From NCBI GenBank assembly GCA_017551645.1, contig JAFZLE010000099.1:1-20327 (forward strand): a stretch of 20,327 nt of DNA, in the 5' to 3' direction. A model generated the notes under the pieces. It saw nothing but the letters and a program-made list of their open reading frames with translations. It did not search any database and was not told the DNA's origin. Positions 1-7,092 of the stretch are shown in pieces (within the stretch, counting starts at the first letter, position 1; each line of letters opens with the position of its first letter). The position numbers and the translations under genes were made by a program. Origin of the DNA: Clostridia bacterium (lineage in GTDB: Bacteria > Bacillota > Clostridia > Christensenellales > Aristaeellaceae).

Positions 1-205
1 ACAGCAGGTCGCCTTCCCGCATTTCCTTTTCAACCGGCTCAAACAGGCCTTCCTTGCGGAATGACAGGCTGCTGCGTCCGGACAGCGCGTGGTTTTTCAC
101 TTCTACGCCCTGCCTGACGTGCTCCGGCAGCGCCCAGCCCCAGCCCCTGAAGGGAGGCTTATTGTCCTCCACCGTGGAATCGCCGATAATAAAGATACGT
201 GGCAT
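1..205 (-). CDS. Rhamnogalacturonan acetylesterase, GDSL/SGNH family (N-terminal part, cut by window edge)
   Basis: This is the first 68 codons of a gene running leftward off the window. The start has the block I motif IIGDSTVED with the presumed nucleophile Ser10, followed by a GWGW stretch (about 21-24) and NHALSGRS (about 38-45). This spacing is typical of rhamnogalacturonan acetylesterases of the SGNH hydrolase superfamily (CE12-like), which remove O-acetyl groups from galacturonate in RG-I. The catalytic Asp/His block near the C-terminus is outside the window. There is no signal peptide, since the GDS motif begins at residue 8, so it should act in the cytoplasm on imported oligosaccharides. 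The ATG lies one base after the TAA of the upstream lyase-like gene, and the AAGGA ribosome binding site sits within that gene's last codons, so the two are probably translationally coupled. The family call is firm; the substrate comes from context. Confidence 0.85.
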   Translation of the reverse strand, partial: MPRIFIIGDSTVEDNKPPFRGWGWALPEHVRQGVEVKNHALSGRSSLSFRKEGLFEPVEKEMREGDLL

Positions 206-206
206 A

Positions 207-1268
207 TTACCAGTCCTTCTTCACCTGTTCAAGGTCGATCACGCACACCTGTCCTATGCCGTTCTCGTCCGGATTGGAGAACAAGATCTTGTCCCCCGCG
301 CGGTTAAACGAAGGATGCTGGTGGTCCGCGCCGGTCTTGCAGGAGCCGGTAGTGGCGATGAGCTTCGCCTTTTTGGTCGCCCGCTCCACAAGCACCACGC
401 CTTCCTGAACGGTGGTGCCCAGGTAGCTTATCCTGTCCGCGCACAGCCACTTGCGGTCGCGGCTGATGCAGGGGTGCAGCAGCTGGGTACTGGTAGCGGC
501 CACGTCGAAATGCCGGCCGTCCTTGTCGCCAATTATGATGTTGCCTGTGTGGACCTCGCCCTTGCTGCCGTCCACGAAGCCCGCGGGATCCAGCTTCATA
601 AGCGCCATCTCCTGCCCGTCGCTGCTCCATACCTCGTGGGTTATCCATTCGGACGGATGCTCCACATAATAGGGGCGCACATACCTTTCCTTCACGTCGA
701 ACATCCACGTGCGCTGGAAGGCGTCGCCCTCGGTCTCGTGAATGTAGAAGATCAGGTTCTCGTCAGAAGGGCAGATCTGGGCGTGGCCCAGCCGGTAGTC
801 GCTCTGGTACACGACCTCGGCTTCCTTGCCGGGGTCAAGTATCACCAGCCCGTAATACTTGTTTGCCAGATGGTAGCTGCACGCGATGCGCCCGGTGTTC
901 GCGGCGGTCAGATGCCCCGTGATTTGTCCTCCTCTGGGCAGGTCGCCGACCTTGGTCATCTCAAGCGTGTCCAGATCGACCGCGTACACCTCGGTTTCGT
1001 TTTTGCAGGTGTAGCCTATGTTCTTCTCCCTGTCGGTTGCGAAGCCCCGGTAACTGTAATCCGTCACCCGCTGAAGCTCCCCGGTCTCCACATTGGCGCG
1101 GTAGCAGCCGCCGTCCGTCCAGCCTTCCAGCTGCTGCTTCATGAAGAAGAAATACTTGTCGTCGGTGGAAAAGTTTTCACAGGTAAAATACAGTTTGCTG
1201 TTGCGCTCCGGCCCGAATGCGTACTGCCTTACCTCGTAGCCCGTTATCTTGTCGCGGTAAACCTGCAT
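207..1268 (-). CDS. Oligogalacturonate lyase-like seven-bladed beta-propeller (PL22-like)
   Basis: The 353-residue protein resembles oligogalacturonate lyase (Ogl, PL22), which cleaves short and unsaturated galacturonides in the cytoplasm to a keto-deoxyuronate. Repeating propeller-blade patterns run along the whole length (for example ADRISYLG, NIIIGDKDG, KILFSNPD). Candidate active-site elements are YRLGHAQ (about 158-164), WITHEVW (His211), LLHPCISRD (His265) and GADHQHPSFN (His316, His318). In the characterised Yersinia enzyme a metal is held by a similarly spread His/Gln set near the C-terminus; equating the residues here is my inference. It is somewhat shorter than the roughly 390-residue classical enzymes and lacks a signal peptide. 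An AGGGGGAG ribosome binding site precedes the ATG. It lies between the deacetylase and the acetylesterase in the pectin operon. A non-catalytic TolB-like propeller is the main alternative. Confidence 0.68.
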   Translation of the reverse strand: MQVYRDKITGYEVRQYAFGPERNSKLYFTCENFSTDDKYFFFMKQQLEGWTDGGCYRANVETGELQRVTDYSYRGFATDREKNIGYTCKNETEVYAVDLDTLEMTKVGDLPRGGQITGHLTAANTGRIACSYHLANKYYGLVILDPGKEAEVVYQSDYRLGHAQICPSDENLIFYIHETEGDAFQRTWMFDVKERYVRPYYVEHPSEWITHEVWSSDGQEMALMKLDPAGFVDGSKGEVHTGNIIIGDKDGRHFDVAATSTQLLHPCISRDRKWLCADRISYLGTTVQEGVVLVERATKKAKLIATTGSCKTGADHQHPSFNRAGDKILFSNPDENGIGQVCVIDLEQVKKDW

Positions 1269-1296
1269 GGTGATCTCCCCCTTTTAATACACAGCG

Positions 1297-2097
1297 TTAT
1301 ATTATCAGCGTCTCCCCCGCCTTCACGCACACGGCGGGGCCGTCGTTTACGGATATATAGCAGTCTCTGGCGTTGGGATTATATACAAACGAATTGTCAG
1401 CCGCGAAGCACAGGCGCCCGAAATCGTCCATGCAGTCCATGAACTCGATGTTGGTGCAGTACCAGATGTCCTCTTTACCGCCCATCATATCGCAGAAGCG
1501 CTCCATCAGCTCCCAATTGTTCTTGTCGTCAAACTCGTAAGAATGCCCCCACACGTACATCAGATACAGGTACTGACGCTTGAACAGCCCCAAAAACTGT
1601 TCGCCCAGTTCCAGCAGCCTGTGGTTGTGGTGGCACGTCGCCTGCCAGCGGTAAGGATTCTCCGGCAGGGCAAAAGAATCGCTGGAGCCCACCACGCGGC
1701 TGTAGCGTATGCCCAGCGCGGGCAGCAGCTCCTCTATCTCTTTGGATACGGAACCGTTGGGGTAGCTTAAGCCCCTTACGGGATAGCCCGTAAACTGTTC
1801 CAGCGCCTTCCTGTCATCCAGTACTTCCTGGGCGACTTCGGAAATGGGACAGCGGGCTATGGTCGGGTGCGTAACGGTGTGGCAGGCCACTTCATGGCCC
1901 TTGTACAGTTCCGGTATCTCTTCCAAAGGCACCCGGTCGCCCCTGCTTATCAGGCCGCTGTTGATGTGGAATGTGCCCTTGATGCCGTTTTTATTGAATA
2001 TCTCTATCAGCCGCCGGTCCTGGGTGCGGCCGTCGTCGTAGCTCAGGGTGAGCGCTTTATGCTTTCCGCCGGGAAAGCAGCAGTAAACTCTGTTCAT
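1297..2097 (-). CDS. Polysaccharide deacetylase-like protein, NodB/CE4 domain
   Basis: The 266-residue protein carries the metal-dependent CE4 fold. Motif 1 is LTLSYDDG (Asp21, Asp22), motif 2 is the metal-binding CHTVTHP (His73 and His77), motif 3 resembles RGLSYPNG (about 108-115), and a late His occurs in WGHSYEFDD (His185). CE4 enzymes remove N- or O-acetyl groups from chitin-like, peptidoglycan or xylan-type polymers. No signal peptide or membrane segment precedes the domain, so unlike most CE4 cell-wall enzymes this one should be intracellular. It sits between the sugar-binding protein and the lyase-like gene of the same operon, which suggests an acetylated imported oligosaccharide as substrate; that is inference. 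About 30 residues after the catalytic core are unassigned. AGAGGAA lies upstream of the ATG. Confidence 0.82.
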   Translation of the reverse strand: MNRVYCCFPGGKHKALTLSYDDGRTQDRRLIEIFNKNGIKGTFHINSGLISRGDRVPLEEIPELYKGHEVACHTVTHPTIARCPISEVAQEVLDDRKALEQFTGYPVRGLSYPNGSVSKEIEELLPALGIRYSRVVGSSDSFALPENPYRWQATCHHNHRLLELGEQFLGLFKRQYLYLMYVWGHSYEFDDKNNWELMERFCDMMGGKEDIWYCTNIEFMDCMDDFGRLCFAADNSFVYNPNARDCYISVNDGPAVCVKAGETLII

Positions 2098-2115
2098 AAG
2101 GTTCCTCTTCTTGGC

Positions 2116-2161
2116 AAAAAGGTCCTGTTCACAGGAAGGGCTGCCGTTTGCACGGCAGCCC
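2116..2161 (-). terminator. Hairpins after the solute-binding protein gene (partial terminator or mRNA-stabilising element)
   Basis: Nineteen bases after the binding-protein stop codon, the leftward transcript can form a perfect 10-bp stem (2138-2147 with 2152-2161, arms GGGCTGCCGT and ACGGCAGCCC, 4-base loop). It is followed by a small 5-bp hairpin (CCTGT/ACAGG at 2124-2135) and, three bases on, by five U residues (2116-2120). Such structures commonly raise the amount of binding-protein message relative to downstream enzyme genes by protecting a 3' end or causing partial termination. The operon continues to the deacetylase, so full termination is unlikely. Confidence 0.6.
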
Positions 2162-2179
2162 CTGATGCTAGTCGATCAA

Positions 2180-3688
2180 TTACTGATGGTCAGCCTGGTA
2201 CAGCTCGTTGAGCTCGCTGGTCACGGCGTTGCCGCCCTGCTCAGCCCACCTGTCCCACTCAGCGCGCAGCTCGTCCTCGGTGATGAGGCAGGCGATGTAC
2301 TGCACAGCCGCGTTGGAGATGATGTCGTCCAGTTCCTTGCCGTGGGCGACATAAGTCTCTCTGGTGTAGGGCAGGCAGGGATTGGCTACCGCGTACTTGG
2401 CGTACTCACGGTTCAGTTCGTCGTAGCGCTCGCGGGCAAACACCCAGGCTTCGCTGCCGACGTACTTGGCTCTGGGAGACTCGAGGTCGCCGGGAACGCC
2501 CATGCCAAGCTGGTTCAGATTCTGATGATACTTGCCTTCGTTGGTGCTGTAGTCGCCGTCTTCGGGAGTGTAACGATAGCCTTCTTCGTCCACTTCGTAG
2601 GTCACGCCCTGCAGACCGGCGTTGATGACGGTCTGGCCGTCGGGGCTGTTGCACCAGTCGAGGAACTTGAGCACCTTGGGCAGGTCTTCTTCCTTAACGG
2701 ACTTGGTCACCAGCACGGCGCCGGCGTAGCCGGGGTTCTGGGGCCATACGCTGATGGTACCGTCTTCCTTCTCAAGGCCGCATACGCTCATCCAGATCAG
2801 GCCGGTGGCGCCGGCGTTGTCGTCGAACCACTTCTGCTGACGATGGGCGTTGTCCATGCAGTCAAAGCGCATATAGGCCTTCTCCTGGCGCTCAATGGGA
2901 TCCCAGTCGGCGGTGGAGATCTGCGCGAAGTTGGGGTCGATGCCGCCGATCTCGTAGAGATGGCGCAGCCAGTTAAGACCTTCCAGATAGGCGGGATCGG
3001 TGTGGGCGGGATATACGTTGCCGTCCTCATCGATGCCCCAGGTGTTGGGGGCGCCCATGGCCACGGTGATCACGCTGATGGTGCCCGCGGTGTAGGAGCA
3101 CATATTCAGGCAGTAGGTGTCTTCCTTGTAGGTGGCCAGCGCCTCAGCCAGCTCGGTCAGCTCTTCGATGGTCTCGGGAGCCTTGTCAAAGCCCAGCTCG
3201 TTGGCGATGTCCCAGCGGTAGTAGATACCGCCGCGGGGGAAGGCACGTCCGCGGGGCAGACCGTACAGCTTGCCGTCGATGGACATGTTCTGATATACGG
3301 CAGCGGAACCGGCGGCCAGGTAAGGATACTCTTCGGCGTCCTTCACATAGTCGGTCAGCTCCCAGAAGCCGCCCGCCCTGGCGGTGTCGACGACCACGGG
3401 GGCCTTCGCGTCGGTGGCGGAGATCAGCATGGCCTTGTTGTCATCGGTCAGCTCGGTGTTGAAGATGGTGGAATACTGATCGTTGGCACCCCACTTGATC
3501 TGCAGTCTCACGCCGGTCTGGGCTTCGATGTAGTCAAAAATGGGGTTGTTCTCCTGCTGGAAATCGATCTCAGAGGGGAACTGGGGCAGCAGCACGGTGA
3601 CTACGAAGGGCTCTTCCTCAGCCATGGCAATGCTCATGGCGGTCAGGGCCATCACCAGCGCCAGCATAAGGGCAACCAGTTTCTTCAT
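2180..3688 (-). CDS. Extracellular solute-binding protein of a carbohydrate ABC importer (LplA/YtcQ type)
   Basis: The 502-residue protein begins with a clear signal peptide (MKK, hydrophobic run, cleavage probably after AMA at residue 23, before an acidic EEEPF). No cysteine lipobox is present. The mature part has the layout of family-1 oligosaccharide-binding proteins of the LplA/YtcQ group: PFVVTVLLPQFPS strand, the FDYIEAQTGVRLQIKW lobe-1 segment, LYGLPRGR, AYMRFDCMDN, KFLDWCNSPDGQ and a C-terminal RAEWDRWAEQGG helix. This size class binds oligogalacturonides or rhamnogalacturonan oligosaccharides in characterised relatives. It works with the two permeases transcribed before it. A GGAGG ribosome binding site lies nine bases before the ATG. 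A long open frame on the opposite strand (2111-3691) is a codon-bias shadow. Role is firm, ligand inferred. Confidence 0.9.
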   Translation of the reverse strand: MKKLVALMLALVMALTAMSIAMAEEEPFVVTVLLPQFPSEIDFQQENNPIFDYIEAQTGVRLQIKWGANDQYSTIFNTELTDDNKAMLISATDAKAPVVVDTARAGGFWELTDYVKDAEEYPYLAAGSAAVYQNMSIDGKLYGLPRGRAFPRGGIYYRWDIANELGFDKAPETIEELTELAEALATYKEDTYCLNMCSYTAGTISVITVAMGAPNTWGIDEDGNVYPAHTDPAYLEGLNWLRHLYEIGGIDPNFAQISTADWDPIERQEKAYMRFDCMDNAHRQQKWFDDNAGATGLIWMSVCGLEKEDGTISVWPQNPGYAGAVLVTKSVKEEDLPKVLKFLDWCNSPDGQTVINAGLQGVTYEVDEEGYRYTPEDGDYSTNEGKYHQNLNQLGMGVPGDLESPRAKYVGSEAWVFARERYDELNREYAKYAVANPCLPYTRETYVAHGKELDDIISNAAVQYIACLITEDELRAEWDRWAEQGGNAVTSELNELYQADHQ

Positions 3689-3724
3689 TAAGGGTTTCCT
3701 CCTTTTTGATTTGTTATCTTGTCA

Positions 3725-3738
3725 GCGGCCTGAGCCGC
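3725..3738 (-). other. Short GC hairpin between permease and binding-protein genes
   Basis: A 5-bp inverted repeat (GCGGC, CTGA loop, GCCGC) lies in the 160-base gap between the permease stop and the binding-protein start. It has no U-run, so it is not a standard terminator. It could help define a 5' end for the binding-protein message, but it is short enough to be incidental. Confidence 0.3.
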
Positions 3739-3787
3739 GGATAACCTTTGTTTGCTGCAGAATTCGCTGCGGCACAAGAGTTGTAAC

Positions 3788-3822
3788 GGATTGCCGCGGC
3801 GCTGATGCGCCTCGCAATGACG
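3788..3822. repeat. Interspersed REP-like palindromic repeat (GGATTGCC...CTCGCAATGACG type)
   Basis: The 35-base element starts GGATTGCCGCGGCGC and ends GCGCCTCGCAATGACG. The arms pair imperfectly around a TGAT loop: GGCGC with GCGCC next to the loop, then TTGC with GCAA across a small internal loop. The end sequences match a short repeat type I recall from many bacterial genomes, usually lying between genes. It sits in the gap between the permease and the binding-protein gene, alongside the shorter hairpin at 3725-3738. Only one copy is present in the window, so repetition in this genome is inferred from its resemblance to that class. Confidence 0.6.
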
Positions 3823-3848
3823 TTTGTATTTGTTCGCAATGAACGGAA

Positions 3849-4799
3849 CTATCCTTTGAGCGCGCCCACCATGACGCCCTTCACGAAGTACTTCTGCAGG
3901 AAGGGGTACACACACATGATCGGAACGGTGGAAACGACTATGACCGCCATCTTCACGGACTGCTCCGGCGGCTTTACGAACTCGGGGTCCATGTTGGACA
4001 TATCGCCTGCCGAGCCCGTAGCCAGTATGATTATCTCGCGCAGCAGCACCTGCAGGGGCCACTTTTCGGGAGTGCTGGTCATATAGATCATGGCGGAGAA
4101 GTAGCTGTTCCAGTGGCCCACCGCGTAGAACAGGCCGAAGGTGGCCAGTACGGGCAGCGACAGGGGCAGCACTATCCTTATCAAAACGCCCACGTCGTTG
4201 CAGCCGTCTATGGAAGCGGATTCCTCCAGTTCCTGGGGTATGCCCTGGAAGAAGTTCTTGACTATCATCATGTTGTACGCGCTGATGGCGCCGGGCAAAA
4301 GCACCGACCAGTACGTGTTTTTGAGTTTCAGCACATTGGCTACGACTATGTAGCCCGGGATCATGCCGCCGGAGAAGAACATGGAGATTATGACCAGGTT
4401 GAGGAAGAAGTTCCTGCCCCTTAAGCGCTGCTTGGATATGGCGTATGCCATTGTCACGGTAAAGAAAAGGTTTATGCCTGTGCCCGCCACCGTGATGAAC
4501 ACGGAGTTGCCGAAGCCTCGTAATATCTTGTTTGAGGAGAAGATGTACTCGTAGGCGCTGAACGATACGTCCCTGGGAAAGAAGAACAGCGGACGTGTGT
4601 TGATCTCGTACTCCGTAGCGAATGACGCCGCTATGATGTAAACGAAGGGAAGTATCGTGGTTGCCGCGACGAGGGTAAGGATTATGTAATTGAGCGTGTC
4701 GAACACTCTGCTGCCTACGGTGGCGTGCTGACCTACCGGGCCGGAGCTTTCCAGCCTTTTGCGGGCTTTATTGTCTAAAACCGCTGTCTGCTGTGCCAT
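3849..4799 (-). CDS. Carbohydrate ABC transporter permease, LplC/YtcP type
   Basis: The 316-residue inner-membrane protein has a soluble N-terminus of about 30 residues and then six predicted hydrophobic segments, beginning with LNYIILTLVAATTILPFVYI. The cytoplasmic EAA loop, which contacts the ATPase, is at about 191-216 with EESASIDGC and a following IVLPLSLPVL. Length and order fit the second permease of importers that take up pectin-derived oligosaccharides. No ATP-binding subunit is encoded nearby; in Bacillota such systems usually share an MsmX-type ATPase encoded elsewhere. GGGAGG lies seven bases before the ATG. The gene follows the LplB-type permease by 15 bases, so they form one transcription unit. 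Confidence 0.92.
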   Translation of the reverse strand: MAQQTAVLDNKARKRLESSGPVGQHATVGSRVFDTLNYIILTLVAATTILPFVYIIAASFATEYEINTRPLFFFPRDVSFSAYEYIFSSNKILRGFGNSVFITVAGTGINLFFTVTMAYAISKQRLRGRNFFLNLVIISMFFSGGMIPGYIVVANVLKLKNTYWSVLLPGAISAYNMMIVKNFFQGIPQELEESASIDGCNDVGVLIRIVLPLSLPVLATFGLFYAVGHWNSYFSAMIYMTSTPEKWPLQVLLREIIILATGSAGDMSNMDPEFVKPPEQSVKMAVIVVSTVPIMCVYPFLQKYFVKGVMVGALKG

Positions 4800-4814
4800 A
4801 ACGGAGCCTCCCTT

Positions 4815-5771
4815 CTAATACAGACCCTGCTCGCCCAGCAGGTGTGCAATCTTGTTGGAGGTCAGCACCATGCTCACGCTCACCACGGCTTTCATAAGGC
4901 CGATGGCGGAGGCGTAGGAGAACTGGCCTGCCTGTATGCCCTGTTGGTACACGAACACGTCCAGGGTCTGGGAGACTTTGTAGTTAAGCGGGTTCGTCAT
5001 AAGGATAAGGTGGTCGTAGCCCGTATCCAGCACGCTGCCCATGCGCAGGATCAGCATGAGCACGATGGTGGAGCGGATGGCGGGCAGGGTGATGTGCCAC
5101 AGCCTGCGCAGGCGCCCCGCGCCGTCCACCATGGCAGCTTCGTACAGCTGGGTATCCACATTGGTGAGGGCCGCCAGGAAGATGATGGTGCCCCAGCCGG
5201 TCTCCTTCCAGATGGTCTGGCCGATTATCATCCAGCGGAAGGTGTTGGGAGAGCCCATGTAGTTGATGGCGGTGCCGAGCAGCTGCTGAGTGAGCTTGTA
5301 CACTATGCCGCTGGGCCCGAACATAACGAACGTGATGGAGACCACGATGACTATGGAGATGAAATGCGGCACGTACAAAAGCGTCTGCAGCAGCTTTTTG
5401 TACTGGAGCGAACGCATCTCGTTGAGCAGCAGGGCGAGTATGATGGGCGCCGGGAAATACAGCACCAGGTTCATGAAGCTGAGTATCAGCGTGTTGATAA
5501 GATAATCGACCCATGTCTTGAACGAGAAGAAGTAACTGAACCACTTCACGCCGACCCACGCGCTGCCCAGCACGCCCGTGTAGGGATTGTAGTTCTCAAA
5601 CGAAATAAGAATGCCGAACATGGGCAGGTATTTGAATATGACAAAGTAGACCAGACCGGGCAAAAGCAGCAGATACAGCCACTTGTCCCGTCTGACTTCC
5701 GAGAACAGGGTCCGCCAGTACTTGGCGCCGCTGCCGTAAAGCGCTTTGCGCTCCATCGCCTTGATGCTCAT
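4815..5771 (-). CDS. Carbohydrate ABC transporter permease, LplB type
   Basis: The protein has the features of the first permease of an LplA/B/C importer: WLYLLLLPGLVYFVIFKYLPMFG as first membrane segment, PAPIILALLLNEMR, LLYVPHFISIV, and the EAA loop QLYEAAMVDGAG followed by HITLPAIRST at about 209-236. Six membrane spans are likely. The open frame extends four codons upstream to a TTG at 5783, but the ATG at 5771 gives MSIKAMERKAL with a TTGGA-like site at suitable spacing, while the TTG has the AAAGG directly abutting it; I therefore prefer 5771 (318 residues). It is separated from the GH105 gene before it by about 60 bases and pairs with the downstream permease as a heterodimeric channel. 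Confidence 0.9.
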   Translation of the reverse strand: MSIKAMERKALYGSGAKYWRTLFSEVRRDKWLYLLLLPGLVYFVIFKYLPMFGILISFENYNPYTGVLGSAWVGVKWFSYFFSFKTWVDYLINTLILSFMNLVLYFPAPIILALLLNEMRSLQYKKLLQTLLYVPHFISIVIVVSITFVMFGPSGIVYKLTQQLLGTAINYMGSPNTFRWMIIGQTIWKETGWGTIIFLAALTNVDTQLYEAAMVDGAGRLRRLWHITLPAIRSTIVLMLILRMGSVLDTGYDHLILMTNPLNYKVSQTLDVFVYQQGIQAGQFSYASAIGLMKAVVSVSMVLTSNKIAHLLGEQGLY

Positions 5772-5833
5772 TCGCGCATCCAACCTTTCGTATTTGGTGA
5801 GGGTGTGCCGATTTAGAAACAGGAGCCGGTTTG

Positions 5834-6877
5834 CTATTCTCTTTGCATAAGTTCCGTGAGCATGAGGAACGTGAGGCCCTGGCCGTATGCGGTGGGCGTC
5901 ACGATGATGTCTTTATAATGCTGCAGGTTATGTCCCATGCCGGTGCCGCCGCTCACGCCCTGCACCGCGCCGGTCTCGTCGATCTGCTCAAGCACGGCTT
6001 TTGCGGACAGCATGCCCATCGGCCCGTAGGTCTCCTGGGTCAGCCAGCCCAGCCTTACGCCTTTCAGAATGCCGTAGGCGATGGCGGCGGTGGCGCTGGT
6101 CTCGCAGTAGGTCTCCTCCACATCGATAAGCGTGGTATACAGGCCGTTAACCCGCTGGTACTTCCACAGCGCAAGAGCCTGGTCCTGCCACGCGCTCTTT
6201 ATCATGCGCATCGCCGCGCTGCCGCTTTTGGTGATGTCGTAAAGCTCTATCGCGGACACGGTGAACCACGCGTTGCCCCGCGCCCAGAACGCCTCGGCGA
6301 AATTGTGCCGTCGGTCAAACGTCCAGCCGTGGTAGAACAGCCCGTTAACTTTGTTTTGGAGATAGCGGATGTGGATAAGGAACTGATATTCCGCCTCGTC
6401 TATAAGCTCCTGTCTGCCCAGCACGACGCCCGCCTTGGCAAGGAACAGCCCCACCATGAACAGCGTATCGCACCAAAGCTGCTGATAGTGTTTGTTCCAC
6501 ACGGTGCAGTGCTGCAGTCCGCCGTATTCGGTGCGGGGCATCTCGCCCAGCACCCAGCCGAGCCACTCCTCTATCACCGGGAGATACTTTTCGTTTTTCG
6601 TCTCCTGATACAGGCAGGTAAGCGCCAGCACGGGCGCCACGGTATTCACGTTCTTATGCGGCTTCTCCGGACGGGACAGCATGTCGTCGTACCAGGAGGT
6701 GAGATAGTCGAGTATCTTCGTGTCGCCGCTTAACTGATAAGTCTTGTATATGCCGTATAGGGCTACGCCGGTAGGCCATTCCCAGTTGTTCATGGTGAGA
6801 TGCCCGCGGGAAGGGTCGTTCCCGTCCGCTCTTTGCAGCATCCCAAGCACCTTGTCTGCGGTCTCCTTGTAACCCAC
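5834..6877 (-). CDS. Unsaturated rhamnogalacturonyl hydrolase, GH105 (copy A)
   Basis: The 347-residue cytoplasmic enzyme fits the GH105 (YteR/YesR) family, an (alpha/alpha)6 barrel that hydrates and releases the 4,5-unsaturated galacturonate left by rhamnogalacturonan lyases. The presumed general acid Asp137 is in QQLWCDTLFM, and the second conserved residue His183 is in YHGWTFD; their 46-residue separation equals Asp143/His189 of YteR. Other family signatures are FWARGNAWF (about 197-205), ETSATAAIAYG and YGQGLTFLML at the end. The start codon is GTG at 6877 with GGAGGG seven bases upstream. It is the first gene of the leftward operon, about 30 bases after the likely transcription start. 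Family very sure; RG-I substrate inferred from neighbours. Confidence 0.93.
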   Translation of the reverse strand: MGYKETADKVLGMLQRADGNDPSRGHLTMNNWEWPTGVALYGIYKTYQLSGDTKILDYLTSWYDDMLSRPEKPHKNVNTVAPVLALTCLYQETKNEKYLPVIEEWLGWVLGEMPRTEYGGLQHCTVWNKHYQQLWCDTLFMVGLFLAKAGVVLGRQELIDEAEYQFLIHIRYLQNKVNGLFYHGWTFDRRHNFAEAFWARGNAWFTVSAIELYDITKSGSAAMRMIKSAWQDQALALWKYQRVNGLYTTLIDVEETYCETSATAAIAYGILKGVRLGWLTQETYGPMGMLSAKAVLEQIDETGAVQGVSGGTGMGHNLQHYKDIIVTPTAYGQGLTFLMLTELMQRE

Positions 6878-6899
6878 CGAATCGCCCTCCAGAAAATGT

Positions 6900-6913
6900 C
6901 ACAAATCCATGTG
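6900..6913. promoter_or_regulatory. Inverted repeat CACA-N6-TGTG at the start site of the leftward operon
   Basis: The repeat covers the expected +1 (about 6908) of the promoter driving the GH105/ABC operon. A repressor bound here could block transcription. The arms are only 4 bp, so this is a weak candidate operator. Confidence 0.3.
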
Positions 6914-6914
6914 T

Positions 6915-6943
6915 ATTATATGGAAATACCCGTGATTTGTCAA
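6915..6943 (-). promoter_or_regulatory. Sigma-A promoter of the leftward rhamnogalacturonan operon
   Basis: On the minus strand, TTGACA (6938-6943) and TATAAT (6915-6920) are separated by exactly 17 bases, a perfect consensus promoter. Transcription would begin near 6908 and reach the GH105 GTG after about 30 bases. A perfect promoter on a substrate-utilisation operon implies strong control by a repressor or by catabolite regulation. I see no convincing CcpA site. Confidence 0.85.
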
Positions 6944-7030
6944 GGGGCGGAGGCCGATTTCGCTTTGTCTTTTGCGCGCGCATTTCTGTCCTTACAGTGT
7001 CAAAACATACATAGCGGTGCCATTTTCGCC

Positions 7031-7059
7031 TTGTTATATTTTCACCCGTGTTGTATAAT
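7031..7059 (+). promoter_or_regulatory. Sigma-A promoter of the rightward lyase-like/GH105 pair
   Basis: TTGTTA (7031-7036), a 17-base spacer and TATAAT (7054-7059) match a good sigma-A promoter. The start would fall near 7066, about 27 bases before the ATG at 7093. Its spacer contains ACCCGTG (7044-7050), a heptamer also found at 6928-6934 inside the spacer of the opposite promoter. Confidence 0.8.
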
Positions 7060-7070
7060 AGCTTAAGCTA
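7059..7070. promoter_or_regulatory. Perfect 12-bp palindrome TAGCTTAAGCTA, candidate operator
   Basis: The palindrome begins at the last base of the -10 box and covers the predicted transcription start of the rightward pair, a classic place for repressor binding. No regulator gene with an obvious link is adjacent; the closest regulators in the window are the TetR-type proteins about 7 kb away. Confidence 0.5.
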
Positions 7071-7092
7071 AACTCACAGGCTCGGGGGAATT

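Noticed and set aside
54..1442. 462-codon plus-strand open frame at the left edge
   Set aside because: It covers parts of three convincing minus-strand genes and has no recognisable motif.
2111..3691. 526-codon open frame on the plus strand opposite the binding-protein gene
   Set aside because: It is an antisense shadow: its translation is Gly/Val/His-rich with no domain or ribosome binding site, and it mirrors the codon pattern of the clearly real minus-strand gene.
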